The notes under the pieces were generated by a model that was not told the origin of the DNA, did not search any database, and saw only the letters and a program-made list of their open reading frames with translations. A DNA stretch of 64,000 nucleotides from Nemophila menziesii (lineage: Eukaryota > Streptophyta > Magnoliopsida > Boraginales > Hydrophyllaceae): positions 77,714,224 through 77,778,223 of the forward strand of contig JARWIR010000002.1 in the NCBI GenBank assembly GCA_029959085.1, written 5' to 3'. The translations under genes and the position numbers were made by a program. The first letter of the stretch is position 1. Every line of letters starts with the position of its first letter. This document shows positions 11,999 through 25,000 of this stretch, one piece after another.

Positions 11999-12045
11999 AT
12001 AACCAAGGCCGATCTAGTTTAGTAGGAGTACTACTTTTAAAGGAT

Positions 12046-14169
12046 TTAGTAGATGAACATGTTTTCTAACGAGTTCAACTTATTAACGATCTGCTTCTTC
12101 TTTCTCGGTTTCATCCTCCAGAATTTCCCGACTACTTGATGCTCCAGCTGTTGGTGGATCGGTTGGAGGGTTCTATTCGACTGTAGTGTAGGGTTCAAGT
12201 TCAGCTTGTGCCGCGTATCGTTCACAAACCCCATAGCTATATCAATATTGGCCATCGTGAAAACATGGGTCTGAGTGCTGGCAGTCGAAACCGTAGATAG
12301 ATTAACTGGAGGAACGTAATGGGGGAGTTTCTGTGCAGCGCAAAGATCATTTAATGATGTCATCATATCATTAAGCCGCTGATCATTTTCTCGTGGAGAT
12401 GGTGCAGGTTCGGAAACACGTACTTTTTTGGAAGGTGGTCCCAAACTAGGAGCCCAACTCCGTGATGTTGGGCCCATACCTACTTTCGTAGTTTTCTTAA
12501 CAGCATCAATCCTCTCCTTAAGCGTCAGCGCGGGAGCTTCAGATTACCTAGACTGTGGCTGAATGACTTTCTCTTTCAAAGCGTCCTTAAGAGCTGCTTG
12601 TTAAACATTCAAAACATTTATATTTTAAATATTTTAAAGAATAAGTTTTTATACAAAGATACTTACATCGGCCTTCTGGTTGTTTTCGCCCCTCCATGTC
12701 TCTGCCTTACCATCATATCACATATGCTTAAAAAACCACCAATTGTTGGAATCGGGATTCGTTGCTTTGTCTGCTCGTCGACAAACATCAATGGTTCCCG
12801 GGTGGGTTCCTTCATCTTCCAATGTCCAGTTCCATTGTTAAATCATTATTTTAAAGAATCACAATGATTACAAATATATTTTATTAAAACTTTAAACCTC
12901 ATAAATTACATCCCGAGTTCGGGAATAATTTCTCGAGTCGGCTTCACTGGGCTTATTCTGCTTCTTGCGGTTATTTGTGTTGGCCTTTGCCTGGTTCTGG
13001 ATCAGTATAATTTAAAAAATTAATAACATATAATTAATCACATGTATCATAAGTAGGACTGTTATACCTTAGTATCAGCGGAATCCTAAATATCACAACT
13101 TTTTTTCTAGTACACTCGGACACAGTTTTTTACCCAACAAGTAATAATTAATGTTTCTTAACGTAGTGCTTGCAATCCTTGTATCTTCTAGACACGCTCT
13201 TCTTCAAATTCTCGAATATCTTAATTAATCCTCCCGTATCGTCCACCCATCTATATAAAAAAAATTCATGTATTCAAAAGTAGAAAGTAAGCAATTTTCT
13301 AAATTATACATAAATTAATAATTCAATAATATTGTTAGAATTAAAATTATCGATAATTTTCTAATAACAGTCTGCTTCATAGTGTCAGGGACATCCCTCC
13401 ATTTCTAATAACAAGGATGTACCTTCTCCCTCATGGTAATCCCCACAACTTGTGCCACGTGTAACCCATACTCTCCGGTAGGATGTGTCATCAAGTATAT
13501 AAAAATCAACTGGTAATGGGTGACCTAATTCAGCTAAAGCCTTAAGAGCAGTTTTGAGGGCGGCTAGACCTCTAGACTTTCGCTTTCTTTAATATGTTTT
13601 AAAACACATTGAATAAAGATCTAATTGATAATACTTACAAAGTAAACATAGATTGTATACCAGCAGGTTGGCTACAGTTGGATAAAGTGTGGCCAGGTTT
13701 GCGTGAAGGATCCCTACCATCACCCCCGTGTGATTTGACGAGAACATCAGTCATCTAATAGCAATCTGACATATTTGATAAAAATAATAAATCAAATAAT
13801 GTAAAAAAAATTTAAAGTAAATTATTGAAGTAGAATGAAATAAACGTTTAATTTAAATAGTCACTAATATTCACGATCATGACCTATACACTGCATACAA
13901 ATCCTACATTGATATACTACTTGGTATCTTTTTTTTTAAATATCGTCTTTGAATACGAGGAGTTGGTTCTTTTGCGAAAATATCATTGAATAAATAATAG
14001 TGTGTGTCGAGTTCATACCCACCCCAACGGTAGTGGTAAGAGACTTTTCCAAACAAATCCTACACGTTCCTAATCCATGGTTTGAGAGTTGAATAGCAAA
14101 TGACTCGGTAAATGCTTGCCTATTACGGACCCTAGTGGGAGTATTTGGGGACCCTGGTGCATTTGTCAT
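12046..14169 (-). pseudogene. En/Spm-associated second ORF relic (Transposase_24-like, Ptta/En/Spm)
   Basis: Broken exons on the minus strand. From the 5' side: an N-terminal block at 14169-13936; a block at about 13760-13645 with VKSHGGDGRDPSRKPGHTL and AGIQSMFT; a block near 13460-13370 (KKWRDVPDTMKQTV); one near 13250-13160 (RWVDDTGGLIKIFENLKKSV); and a 143-residue C-terminal ORF at 12477-12046. The WRDVP and RWVDD phrases resemble the plant Ptta/En/Spm transposase family that accompanies CACTA elements. Introns and decay make a gene model unreliable. It lies downstream of, and in the same direction as, the Tnp2 relic at 16-20 kb, but subterminal repeats at 15.6-15.9 kb separate the two, so they may be different elements. 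Confidence 0.5.
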
Positions 14170-14439
14170 CCAAGGACAAGTATTGATAATTAAAGACCTA
14201 AAACTATGAATAAATATTACATTTGACTCACCATATTATTAAATATTACAAACAAGTCCCTGAATTGTAATTAATATTACATTCTAATGAATAAATTAAT
14301 AAATATTACATCACCAAAAGAATTAATATAAAATATATTTAATTAACAATATTAATAATTCAATCCAATTAGAATCTCTAATAAAATATATCAAATTAGT
14401 CCTTCATGTAAATAAATATTGGAAATTAGTCCCGGTTTA

Positions 14440-14990
14440 ACTAAACATTGATCACTTAAATATTAAATTTTTAAAAATTTAGTCCTTAAAATTGCGATTT
14501 AGTCCTTATATTTGAAAAATACAGTTTAGTCCTTTTATTTAATAAAATTGTATTTTAGTAATTATATTTAATAAAATTTTGTTTTAGTCCTTATGTCTTT
14601 TAAAATTGCATCTCAGTCCTTATTTTTTTTAAATTACACTAGTACTTTTATTTAATAAAAATGAATTTTTGTCCTTATATTTATTAAAAATACATTTTAG
14701 TCCTTATATTTTCAAAAATTACATTGTAGTTCTTTAATTTTGTAAAGATTACATTCTAGTCCTAATACTATAGTCCTTATATTTAAAAATTATACTATTT
14801 AGTCCTTGTATTTTATTAAAATGCATTTTGATAAATATATTTAATAAAATTGCATGTTAGTCCTTATAATTTTAAAAAATTACATTTTAGTCCTTATATT
14901 TTTTGAAATTGCATTTAAGTCCTAAACTTTTCAAAAAGTCAATAATCCCTAAATATTACAATTTACTCCATAATTGCATGTAAGTGCTAA
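14440..14990. repeat. Degenerate tandem array of TTTAGTCCTTATATTT units
   Basis: Some 15-17 units of 28-35 bases, each built on TTTAGTCCTTATATTTAAT followed by an AAAATT(A/G)CA stretch. The phase is kept although sequence and unit length drift. It lies between the two CACTA coding relics. Confidence 0.7.
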
Positions 14991-15594
14991 ACTTTCCAAA
15001 AAGTCACTAATACCTTAAAAATTAGAATTTAATCCCTAATATTATAAAATATGAAAATAATTAACTAATAGTGTATCTAGGGCACCTATGAAGAATCAAA
15101 TTTATCCAAACAATTCTTATAATCCCTAAATCTACAGCATAAACTAATTTTCTAACAATTTAATTTATAAATACACTAATAACTAAGAATTTAAATGTAA
15201 TAAAAAATTAAAACATCTAGTAGATTATGCGAATTTTACTATATACACATTATAAATACAATTTCTTAATAGAAAAAAAGTAAAATAATAATAATTAACA
15301 AAAATGGATAAAATACATAACTTTTACGTGGACAATACTCTTTGGTTGTGGAAGAATCCATTCCAACAACGAACAATCACAAACAAGCACAAAAAAATAT
15401 AGATTAAATTTTTAAAAATAGAAAATTAAGGACTAAAATATTGTTTATAGAGTTGAAGCATTACTTGGAATGTGTTATTGATGTATTTTTGCTTTGGATT
15501 CAGCTCGGAATGGGGCTTTTAATGGATAAGCTTTTGCTTTTTCAAGTTTTGTGTGATGAGTTATGCAGAAAATGAGTTCGGCGCTGGATATAAA
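14991..15594. other. AT-rich gene-free stretch
   Basis: No coding similarity. Ends at the first GCGACTA motifs of the CACTA subterminal array. Confidence 0.4.
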
Positions 15595-15599
15595 GAGTC

Positions 15600-15935
15600 T
15601 AGTCATTAGCGACTACTTTTTGTAGTCGCTAATGACCAATATGTAGTTGCGAATGACTACCACGTAGAGAGCTACGCTGCCACGACTTTTGGATTTCCTT
15701 GTTTTGCGACGACACGTGTAGTCGCAAATTAAGGAAGTAGTCACTAAAGATAATAGGCGCGAAAACAGACCGCCTAAACCCATTTAATGAATTGTTTATT
15801 GCTAATATGCGACTACACATGTAGTCGCTAAAAACACTGAACCACTAGCGACGAGTTTTAACACAAAAACTCGTCACGATTAATGGATGCCTTTAGCGAC
15901 TAGTTCATTATCTTTCGTGATTACGAAGTAGTCGC
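15600..15935. repeat. CACTA subterminal repeat array, left side
   Basis: At least eight copies of TAGTCGC(T/A)AAT or the inverse AT(T/G)AGCGACTA in 330 bases. The first two form a hairpin (TTAGCGACTAC, short loop, GTAGTCGCTAA, 15606-15633). Such arrays bind the element's own transposition protein in En/Spm elements. Confidence 0.75.
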
Positions 15936-16115
15936 GAATGCTTAAACTAATTGATTTTTCCCTTTTTTGTTTAATAGTCAATTGGTTTTTTAACCAGTTA
16001 TAAAATACATTAAAACATTATAACGAAAACACTAAAACCAAAACATTTAACAATCTTAACATTCGAATTAAAAAATGCTCAATTTTAATACAAAATAAAA
16101 CGGTATGTTACTTCT

Positions 16116-19100
16116 CTAATCTATTTCGTAACCACTCGTGTCTTCAATTTCCTCATCACTATCAATGTTTATAGGTTCATCTAATTGAATATATGCGTAC
16201 ACGTCCCAGGTGTCATTATATATCTTCTCTTCGTCTTCAATGAATGTATTATTTCCTAATAAAGATGGGTCAACTTTGATCTCCTCACTAGTTGTCAAGC
16301 TTAATCATGAGTAATCCGTGTTCGTGTTAACCAAAGGAATGGTGATCAGATCTCTATCAGTAGATATTGATTATGCACCCATAGCTCGAGAATCTATCCG
16401 TGCCAATCATTACTTTCCAAACGACTTTCCACCCTTTTAGCGTTTTCCTTGCATTAATTTCATCAATGTAAAATCCTTTTTTGGCTTGTGTGGCTAAAAT
16501 GTAAGGCTCATCTCTCCACCAAAAAATCGTTGTGGTTATAATGGTTACCACATGTTCTTTCTTCACAACACAACAAAATAACCACATCAAATGTAACCTC
16601 CACAATCTTGATTAATACATCGTAAAAAGGTACCCTATTATATATGGTACATAATCTATAATCGTTAGTCACTCTTTTTTCTCCGTTTTCACGAGTATTT
16701 CATTTGACACCGTTCACAACACATGAATCGTTACTATAAACTGGACCATGAGACATGCTCGCAACCGTAATCATCTTAGAGGTAGCTAATGCATTACCAG
16801 CCTTGTGCATTACGTAAATCTACCAACAAGAAAAATTATTACTTTAAATATATGTTTGTTATTTTAAAAAATAGATGATATATACCTTCTCCATAAACCA
16901 CTCCCGAAACATTTCTCGGTGATACCTCTCTATATCAATATTAGGGACCGATAGCGTGGATTTGCGATCACTACATTTTAAGAATAGTGTAAAGATTTTT
17001 TGCATTATAAATAAAAAATATAAATATTGCTACTTACGGCATGTATGGTTGGATCTCGTCGCAATTAAGGAGGATATACCAGTTGATTTTTCCCTCTCTT
17101 TATGTGGCAAAGCACCAAACTCTTTTTTGCCCACTGGGGTACTTTGGCTCTTACAAACAGACAAGTTTTTAGATTGGGCACCGTCTATGCTGTAGATCTC
17201 GGTTTTGCGGCATAGGCGGTCGACCGGGGCCTAACGCCTAGGTGGGATTACCCGGGGCCTAGGCAGAATTATAAGGTTTTGAATCCCGTTGTGTAATTTT
17301 GTATATTTAGTAATATATATGTAGTAATTATAGCAATTTTCAACTATTTAAATCATAAAATTCATCTAACAACACTATAGTAAATATAAAAATACTAAAA
17401 ATTGAGTTATAATATTAATTAAACAATTCTCTAGAATAAGAAAAATAACAAGAAGGACTATGTGGGCATGTTTATCCATTAATTGGCGCCTAGACGACTA
17501 TTGTTTTCCATTAATCGGGGCCTAGACAGGCTAGGCGCCTATTCCACGACGACTAAGACGCTAGAAAAAACGCCTAGAATTTTAATTAGGCATAAGCGGT
17601 TGGGGGGGGGGGGGGGGGGGTTGACGCCTAGACGCGGATCTACAACATAGGGAACCTTATCATTGTGTCGTCTGGGGTGTTGAACTTGGTTCTTTCTTCT
17701 TGAAGATAAAGAGATATGTATGTCAATGTTTCTTCCACAACATACCCCTCGGCAATTGAATCCTCCGGCCTAGTCAGGTTCCGAATGTACCTTTAAACTT
17801 CTTCGAGTACCTTTCAAATGGGTATATCCATCACATTTGAACCAAATAACCCAACAATGCTTCGTTGTATAAGTATATGATTAGGTGGATCATTATGTCA
17901 AAGAAGGCGGGAGGCAAAACCATTTCTTGTTTGCACATAACTCCAACCACTTCGGCCTTACCCGATTCCAACTCTTTCCTACTTCGTTTCTTCTTACAAA
18001 TGACTCTAAACATGTTAGCTAACCCAATTATGGGACCGCTCACCGAATTATCGTCTATAAGCTGGGGATACTAGCCACAAATGAAACTACATCATTATGT
18101 GACAATCATGTGATTTCATCCTGATGATCTTTCACGTATCAATCTGAATGTTATTCCTCAAACTAAATACAAAACCATTGGAAAACTTTTGCGCCTTCAA
18201 CCAATCTAGAAAGACACGACGCTTTTACGGTGTCAACACATACTTTGCGCGTGGTAACATCATTTGACCTTGTTTCGGGAACTTCTCGAGTTTACGTGAT
18301 CTTTGTTGATTTTCTCATCAATGCCCACAATTGTACCGAGTAGTCTATCACACACATTTTTCTCACAATGCATAACATCAATATTATGTTTCAACAATTT
18401 TTTTGACCAATAAGGTAAACGATAAAACATACTATTTTTCTTTCAATTAAACTCATGAGAACTGTTTTCTTTGTCGCCTTGCTACCAAAATCCTTGTGTT
18501 TACCGGAAAAAACAAATGGCACCCCATCTAATTGCGTCGGCGGGATTATGCTTCTTAGGGGGGCCTCTGTTTGGTATCCGCGTACGAAGATGTGTTTTTT
18601 CTAAATCAATGTCAACGATGTTTCATCAATAACCACCGCCTATGATAATAATAAACCACTCATTTATTCACCTTCTTTGATGGAGTGGAATCTATGCATT
18701 CTAGGCACGCTAAGTAACCTTGTCACTTCCAGCTTGACGTATATGACCTAGTCGGGTAGTCACTAGTCGTGGACAACAGATAACCATCATTGTAAACTGT
18801 TTCTTAGTATGATAATCATACGTAAGGATCCATGTATCCCACAACATTTCCAACTGATCTATAAGACTATAACAGGGCAGAGAAAGACATCCATGTCCTT
18901 ACCGGGTAATCGTTGATCCGAAATCAAAAAACAAAGTTGAAATGTGGTTTCTTTCATGCATACCCAAGGTGGCAAGTTGTAGACGATCAATATAACTGAC
19001 CACATACTGTATGAGATGTTTAGCATAGAGAATGGACAAAAACCATCGATACCCAAGCCCAAGAATACATTATGAACTTCCCTCACAAACTCATGATGTA

Positions 19101-19996
19101 GGTCTACAAATCTCTTCCAGCTATCACCATCAACAAGATGGCGCAACACATCTGGATCGATACTCTTTCCGATATGATGCTAGATCATGTCTTTGGTGGT
19201 GTGCCTCGAAGCGTACAGTTGTTGCAATCTCGGCGCAGTCGAAAAATATTGGAGTTTCATATGCGGTACTTTTTACCCTTCTTCGGTTCCCATCTAGATT
19301 CACCACATACTTGATACTCCTCAAGGTATTCATTATCCTTGTAATATCGAGCAAAATCATTCAAGCAAACATCCATCGTACTATACACCATATACCCATA
19401 CTTTTTAGCTTTTTTTTGTACTCCTCGTAAGACTCAGGCAAAGTATGACCTTCGGGTAAAACACGATCCAACAATTTCAGGAGCTCGGTGAATGATGTGT
19501 TAGTCCACTTGTTCTTCACCTTTACATGCATTAACTTGGCAATGAAATCCAAAGAACCCATTACTTTAGATCCAAGGTATAATTCAAACTCCAATTCCTC
19601 GAACAAAGCTTCAAAATTAGCCTGACTTGTATGATTCTCGTCTCTCACCTCGGTGTCATCCAAATGACCCCCAACATCACAAGTTGGTCTCAAATCGTCA
19701 TACACATTTGTCATTTCATCTTCTACAATTTGGGTAGGGAATTCCTCGAGAATTTCTAAATTTTCAAAGTGCTTTGTCAAACCTCACACGTGGACAAAAG
19801 CCCGTATTCTCGAACGCCTGCCCTAACCTCACGTATGTGGAATTTACCATTATCGAACATGGCTTACACAAACAAAATAATAAATCATTAAAACCCACTT
19901 ATTTTTCAACAAAATTGATAAATTTTTCCAAATCATTAATACCACCGTAGCATATTGATTTGATTTACTCCAACTCTTATCGATACCCGAAGCCAT
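16116..19996 (-). pseudogene. En/Spm-type transposase (Tnp2 / Transposase_21) pseudogene
   Basis: Family blocks appear in order on the minus strand. Start MASGIDKSWSKSNQYA (from 19996). N-terminal region with LYLGSKVMGSLDFIAKLMHV and LPEGHTLPESYEEYKKKLK (19780-19361). Core with GLGIDGFCPFSMLNISYSMW and YNLPPWVCMKETTF (19149-18859). The VLPPAFFDIMIHLIIYLYNE block typical of DUF4218 (about 17990-17870), PEDSIAEGYVVEE (about 17760), then, past the inserted MITE, WYILLNCDEIQPYM (about 17050), ERYHREMFREWFMEK, the VNGVK region, and DEPYILATQAKKGFYID (16520-16440). The C-terminus is acidic. Frameshifts, a TGA at a conserved Trp site (16702-16700) and the nested MITE inactivate it. Confidence 0.8.
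17188..17647. mobile_element. 460-bp MITE rich in GCCTAGGCG, copy 1, with a 19-G run
   Basis: Ends TGCTGTAGATC and GATCTACAACA form an 11-bp terminal inverted repeat with one mismatch, flanked by TA on both sides. Both flanks contain several GGCGCCTAG/CCTAGGCG motifs around an AT-rich centre. A run of 19 G (17602-17620) lies near the right end. Copy 2 at 35521-35971 matches over its whole length but has only short G runs there. It is inserted in the CACTA transposase relic. Confidence 0.75.
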
Positions 19997-20384
19997 CGTT
20001 TATTAACAAGTTGATATAAATATACAACTACAAATAATCATAGATATATTCTATACCATCCAACCCAGATATACAATCATAAAATAAGTTTTTAATAATC
20101 TAAACATGGCATATAATATGTTATACATAATCATAATAAAAGAAAGTAAATTTAAAAAAATTGAATTTAGAAAAATACCTAATGCTGGAAAATTTATGTG
20201 AAAAAATTGAAGAATGAGTAGGCCCCACGTGGTAGATGAACCTGAGAATAGCGTAAGACGAAGTAGAGAACGGGTGGATGAAGCAATAGAGCGAAAAAAA
20301 TTTAGGGATTAGGAGAATTGCATATAATAAATTTTTGGTTTTTTTTTCTTTTTCAAAAATTTGCTGCACTGCCCATAAATACGT

Positions 20385-20670
20385 CGTCTTTGTTAGCGTC
20401 CACATTAAAACCGTCGCAAATGATAGGAATGTAGTCGCTAGTAATTGTTATTTGCGACGACAAATTTTAGTCGTGAATAACATTGGTCAACAACGACTAC
20501 ATTTTACGGAGATAAAAATAATCAAAATTAATTTAATAACTCTAGCGACTACATGTATGATATTTGCGATTACATCATTTAGTCGCTAATGGCAAATAAA
20601 TTAGGCGACGACTTTTGTAATCACCTATACATTTTAGTCGTAAAAATAAGTCTCTAGCAACGACTCACCT
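20385..20670. repeat. CACTA subterminal repeat array, right side
   Basis: About ten copies of GCGAC(T/G)AC or GTAGTCGC variants, matching the left array. It flanks the 5' side of the Tnp2 relic. Confidence 0.75.
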
Positions 20671-20680
20671 ATACATTGTG

Positions 20681-21252
20681 TTGGGTAATTAAAATCATGT
20701 CTAACAGTTATAAACTAGGAATCAAAGCTTACAAAGATTTTTTTTTAAGATAGCTTAAAGAATAGAAATATATCAACAATACCACGAGGAAACAACGTAT
20801 GAACCACGAGTTCTTCACGTGTGACATGTCCTTGATGTTATGAAAACAACAAAGCCAGTATTTAGATATGGAAAAGTACAACAAATCCAGCATGGAACAC
20901 TTTAAATAAGCGTGGAATTCTTTGATTTTGCTGTATTATCAGACTTTAGTAGTTTAGTTGATAGTCATTGTCCCCTCTATAATTTTGAGTTCCGAAACCT
21001 TTGGGTGTCTCGCACTCCATGATTCATATATAATGCACACAGTGCTATAGCCCATATGTGCACCATGCCTCGTTTCATTTCATTAAGTATACTTTTTTTG
21101 TAAAAGTACAAAATCAATGACAAAAAAAAAAAAAAGAGAGAGAAATAGGAATTCAAACTTTGTTTGAATTTTTTTTTTTTTTTTTGGACGATACTTTGTT
21201 TGAAATTCGTTTATAAAAGTTTCGTTCAAAACTTTACAATAATAAAAAATAT
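20681..21252. other. Gene-free stretch
   Basis: A poly-A run at about 21122-21134 and a poly-T run at 21170-21186 enclose a short inverted repeat (AATTCAAACTTTGTTTGAATT). Nothing else was recognised. Confidence 0.4.
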
Positions 21253-21749
21253 AATAATATTCATTATCCCTTAAACTATGGTCGAACTAATAATTTGTCC
21301 TCCATTGAAGTTTTGGTACTGGATGTCCATTAAATTTAATTTTCGTGACTAGATTCTCCCTAAGTTTTATTTTCGTGACTGGATGTCCCTTAAGTTTCAT
21401 TTTCGTGACTGGATGGCGATTGAAATTTATTTTTGTAACTCTGGAGAGATTAAATGACGCTTATTTCTTTATTGAGTAAATGGATGTCCCTTAACATATG
21501 GCCATTTAAATATAAATAATAATTATGTTAAATATCACGAAAGTGACATCCAAAAAGGAGCATTCATTATAAGAGTCGGTTTACATTTTCGTGATATTTA
21601 GATGACGCATGTTTCGTTAAGGGGCATCAAGTCATGAAAAGGGTATCCAGTCACGAAAATGAAATATAAAGGACATCAAGTATTAAAAAATATGGAAAGT
21701 AAATTGTCAGTTTAGCCATAGTTTAAAGAATAAAGGAGGCATTTACTCT
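21253..21749. mobile_element. Foldback/MITE element with possible 9-bp target duplication
   Basis: The left arm (CCTTAAACTATGG, then TTTTCGTGACTGGATGTCC repeated three times) and the right arm (inverse: CTTTAAACTATGG, then CATTTTCGTGACTGGATACC) are inverted copies. AAAAAATAT flanks both sides (21244-21252 and 21750-21758), a 9-bp repeat of the Mutator size class, though AT-rich enough to occur by chance. No coding capacity. Confidence 0.6.
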
Positions 21750-22050
21750 AAAAAATATTTCAATTCAATAGTTTTAGTGAAAAAAAAGTTTACTTTATTA
21801 AACAAAATAAAATACACTTTCTATTTTGTTAATATTTTTTTAATCAAATATAACTAGCAATAGAAACCTTACAATGAAAATAAATATCACAATAAACCAA
21901 AAATATAATAAAATAAAAATTATAACATTTATCAGAAATCAACATTAAAATAGAGATTTTATCTCTTGTTACAAGTACTTGTCCAAGTAAAATAACCATG
22001 TTTTTGAATTTTTCATCATTAATTCATCAATGTAACCCCAAATGAAAGAT

Positions 22051-25000
22051 CTTTTTTTTTTTTTACGTTAAAACACAATTTAAATTAATTAAAAAACGTA
22101 CGAAATAAATTACAAGAAGTTAAGTTATAATGTATTTAACCAATGCCTAAGGAAGTAAAGTCACTAAAAAGCAGCTTAGAAAGAAAAGCTGGGGTGAAGA
22201 CACCCAATTGCTTGGAAGGTTTAGAGAGTTTGCCTTCCTAGCAATCCAATCTGCGGCTTTGGTTGATTTCCGAGAGATGAAATGGAAATCAATGCTCATG
22301 GTGCTAGAGAGTGTTTGTATATCTTCATATACGTGCTGTAAATGACGATTTGCAAACGCTTGACACCTCATAAGCGACTTCATAAGAGATTGGCAATCAT
22401 TCAAAAGAACAAAATGTTGATTTGGTTGAGTAGAGGCTTCAATGATTGCTTGAAGAATTCCTAGTGCCTCTGCTTCTTCAGCTGAGTTAGATTTGAATTT
22501 CCATGTTTTCCCTTTCAAAAGTTGGCCCTGTGAATTACTGAAAATACATCCAATGGCTGTATCGTTAGATTCAATAAGATAAGAAGCATCTACTGTAATA
22601 AATATAAAATGGGGAGTTAATGTTTTCTTCCTGTAATTCAAAGATTCTTGTTTTTGTGATTGTTTTTCGAGTAATATAGCTTCAGAGTCATAACTATTAA
22701 GTTTTTTGAACTCATCATAAGCCTGAGTTGCATTTTTACAAGTGATTTTTGGACAAATTTCCACATTTTCAAAGATTTTTTTGTTTCTAGCCTTCCAAAT
22801 GGACCAAAGTGTCCAAATTGCCATCTCAACCTGGTCAAAACCTCTATCATCAACTTTATGATCAATTAAGATAAGATTTTGCAGCCATTGATCAAGATTA
22901 ATGTTTAAATCATTTGAGGTTCTAAAAGCCCAGGGAGTTGCAAACCAAGTAGCCCTCGCATGTGAGCAGTGAAAAAATAAATGTTCAGTGTTTTCATGCT
23001 CTGTGTTACAAATCTTGCAATAGCTATTAAGGGCACATTTTCTATTGTATTTATTTACTTCAGTAGGTATAGCATCAGAGATAATTCTCCAAACAAAATT
23101 CTTAAGTTTTGGAGGGATATTCAAATTCCAGATATTATCCCAAAAATTATCTTCTAATTTAAAGGAAGTAGAGGGGTCGTTTTGTAAATTTCCATTACTT
23201 TGGTCAGACTTTGTTTTGCTAATATTTTGGTATACCTTTTTAGCATTCAGATTTCCTTTAGGGTCATATTTCCATGTAATGGAATCATTTGCGCCTGTAG
23301 TGCTGATATTTAAATCAGTTATGCTTTTAACAATATTGAGGGGCAAAGTACTATTAAGAAGATTTACGTTCCAGGTGTTATCAGGGTTTATAAACTCTGA
23401 AACATTTTTTAGTGCACTATTTGAAGAATTTAACAGAGGGGCTTGTTGAGTATTATGAACATATTTTGGGATCCAATTATCTTCCCAAATTCTTATACTT
23501 TTTCCATTTCCCACCGTATAATGAACATCTTTTATATAGTTATTTCTTCCAAGCAATAAGCTTCTCCAACCCCAAGATGGGTTAAAGCCCAAATTAGCTT
23601 CATGAAATGTGTTATTTGGGAAGTAAATTGCTTTTACAATTTTATAAGCAATTGAGTTTTTGTTCAAATTGAATTTCCAGGCCGAGGAAGTTAATAGAGC
23701 AAGGTTCATACTTGTGAAATTTTTGAAATTAAGACCCCCAAGAGTTTTAGGTAATTCCATGTGGGCCCAATTTTTCCAGTGAATTCTATCCTTCCCATTA
23801 TTTTCCCACCAAAATGTGGCAATTGAAGAGGATATTTTATTGCATATAGAATCAGGAATATGAAAAATATTCATAAGGTAAACAGGTATTGATTGAATAA
23901 CAACTTTAATTAAGGTTTCTTTACCTGCCTCAGTGAGGAATTTTGTATTCCAATTATTGAGTTTAGTAACCACTTTTTCAATGAGCCAATCAAGGGATTT
24001 AACTTTGGATCTTCCCCAATCAGAGGGAAGTCCTAAGTAGGTCCCTAAGTTGGAAAGTTGTTTTATATTCAAAATGTTTGTGAGTTCAGAGGCAATGTTA
24101 GGTTGTGTGTTTTTGCTAAAAATGAGGCCACTTTTGTTTAAGTTAATTGATTGACCTGAGGCATAACAATATTTATTTAAGACATCTTTAAATTGCTCAA
24201 ACTCCTCAATATTACCTTTCAGGAAAAAGAAGGAGTCATCAGCAAATAGAATATGGGTGAGTTTGGGGCAATTTCTTGTTATTTTTATGCCTTTTAAAAG
24301 TTTCCTTTCAACTTTATCATTTATAAGAGAAGTCAAAGCCTTAGTTACAATACAAAAGAGAATAGGGGACAAAGGGTCCCCTTGTCTCAAGCCTTTAGTA
24401 GGAGGTTGTATATCATTTGGTTCTCTATTGATAAGGATTGAATAGGTAACAGTGATAACACACTGTTTTATCCAAGAAATCCACACTTTAGAGAAACCAA
24501 TAGCTTCCATTGTATCAAATAAAAAATCTCATTCTATGTTTTCAAAGGCTTTAGACATGTCAGCTTTTATAGTTGCTGAATAATTTTTTGTGTATCTTTT
24601 ATTTTTTAAATAGTGGACAGCCTCATGGGCCACTAATAAATTATCAGAGATACTTCTATTTTGAATAAAGGCAGATTGTTCATGAGAAATGATGGTATTC
24701 ATAAAGGGTTTAAGTTTTTTCACTAAGATGGTAGCAATGATTTTATAGATGAAATTTGGGCAACTAATAGGTCTATAGTCTCCAATTTGAGTAGGAGAAG
24801 GTACTTTAGGTATTAAAGTAATATAAGTTTTATTGATTGAGGTCAGATTCCCTTTATTATAAAGGAAATCTGTAATACACCTCATGAGATCACTTTTAAT
24901 GGTGTGCCAATGTTTTTTGAAAAAGCTATCAGTAAAAGCATCTGGACCCGGGGATTTATTAGCCCCAAGGGTCCAAACTGCATCTTTAACCTCCTGTAAT

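Larger units (their letters stand above)
15595..20680 (-). mobile_element. En/Spm (CACTA) DNA transposon, decayed
   Basis: Both ends are dense in the subterminal motif GCGACTAC/GTAGTCGC, in both orientations, as in CACTA elements. A Tnp2-type transposase runs between them on the minus strand. The terminal CACTA/TAGTG itself is not intact; near 20690 the inverse reads CACAATG. Limits are therefore estimates from the outermost subterminal motifs. A 460-bp MITE at 17188-17647 is inserted in the coding region, and at least one conserved Trp codon has become TGA (16702-16700), so the element cannot make transposase. Confidence 0.75.
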
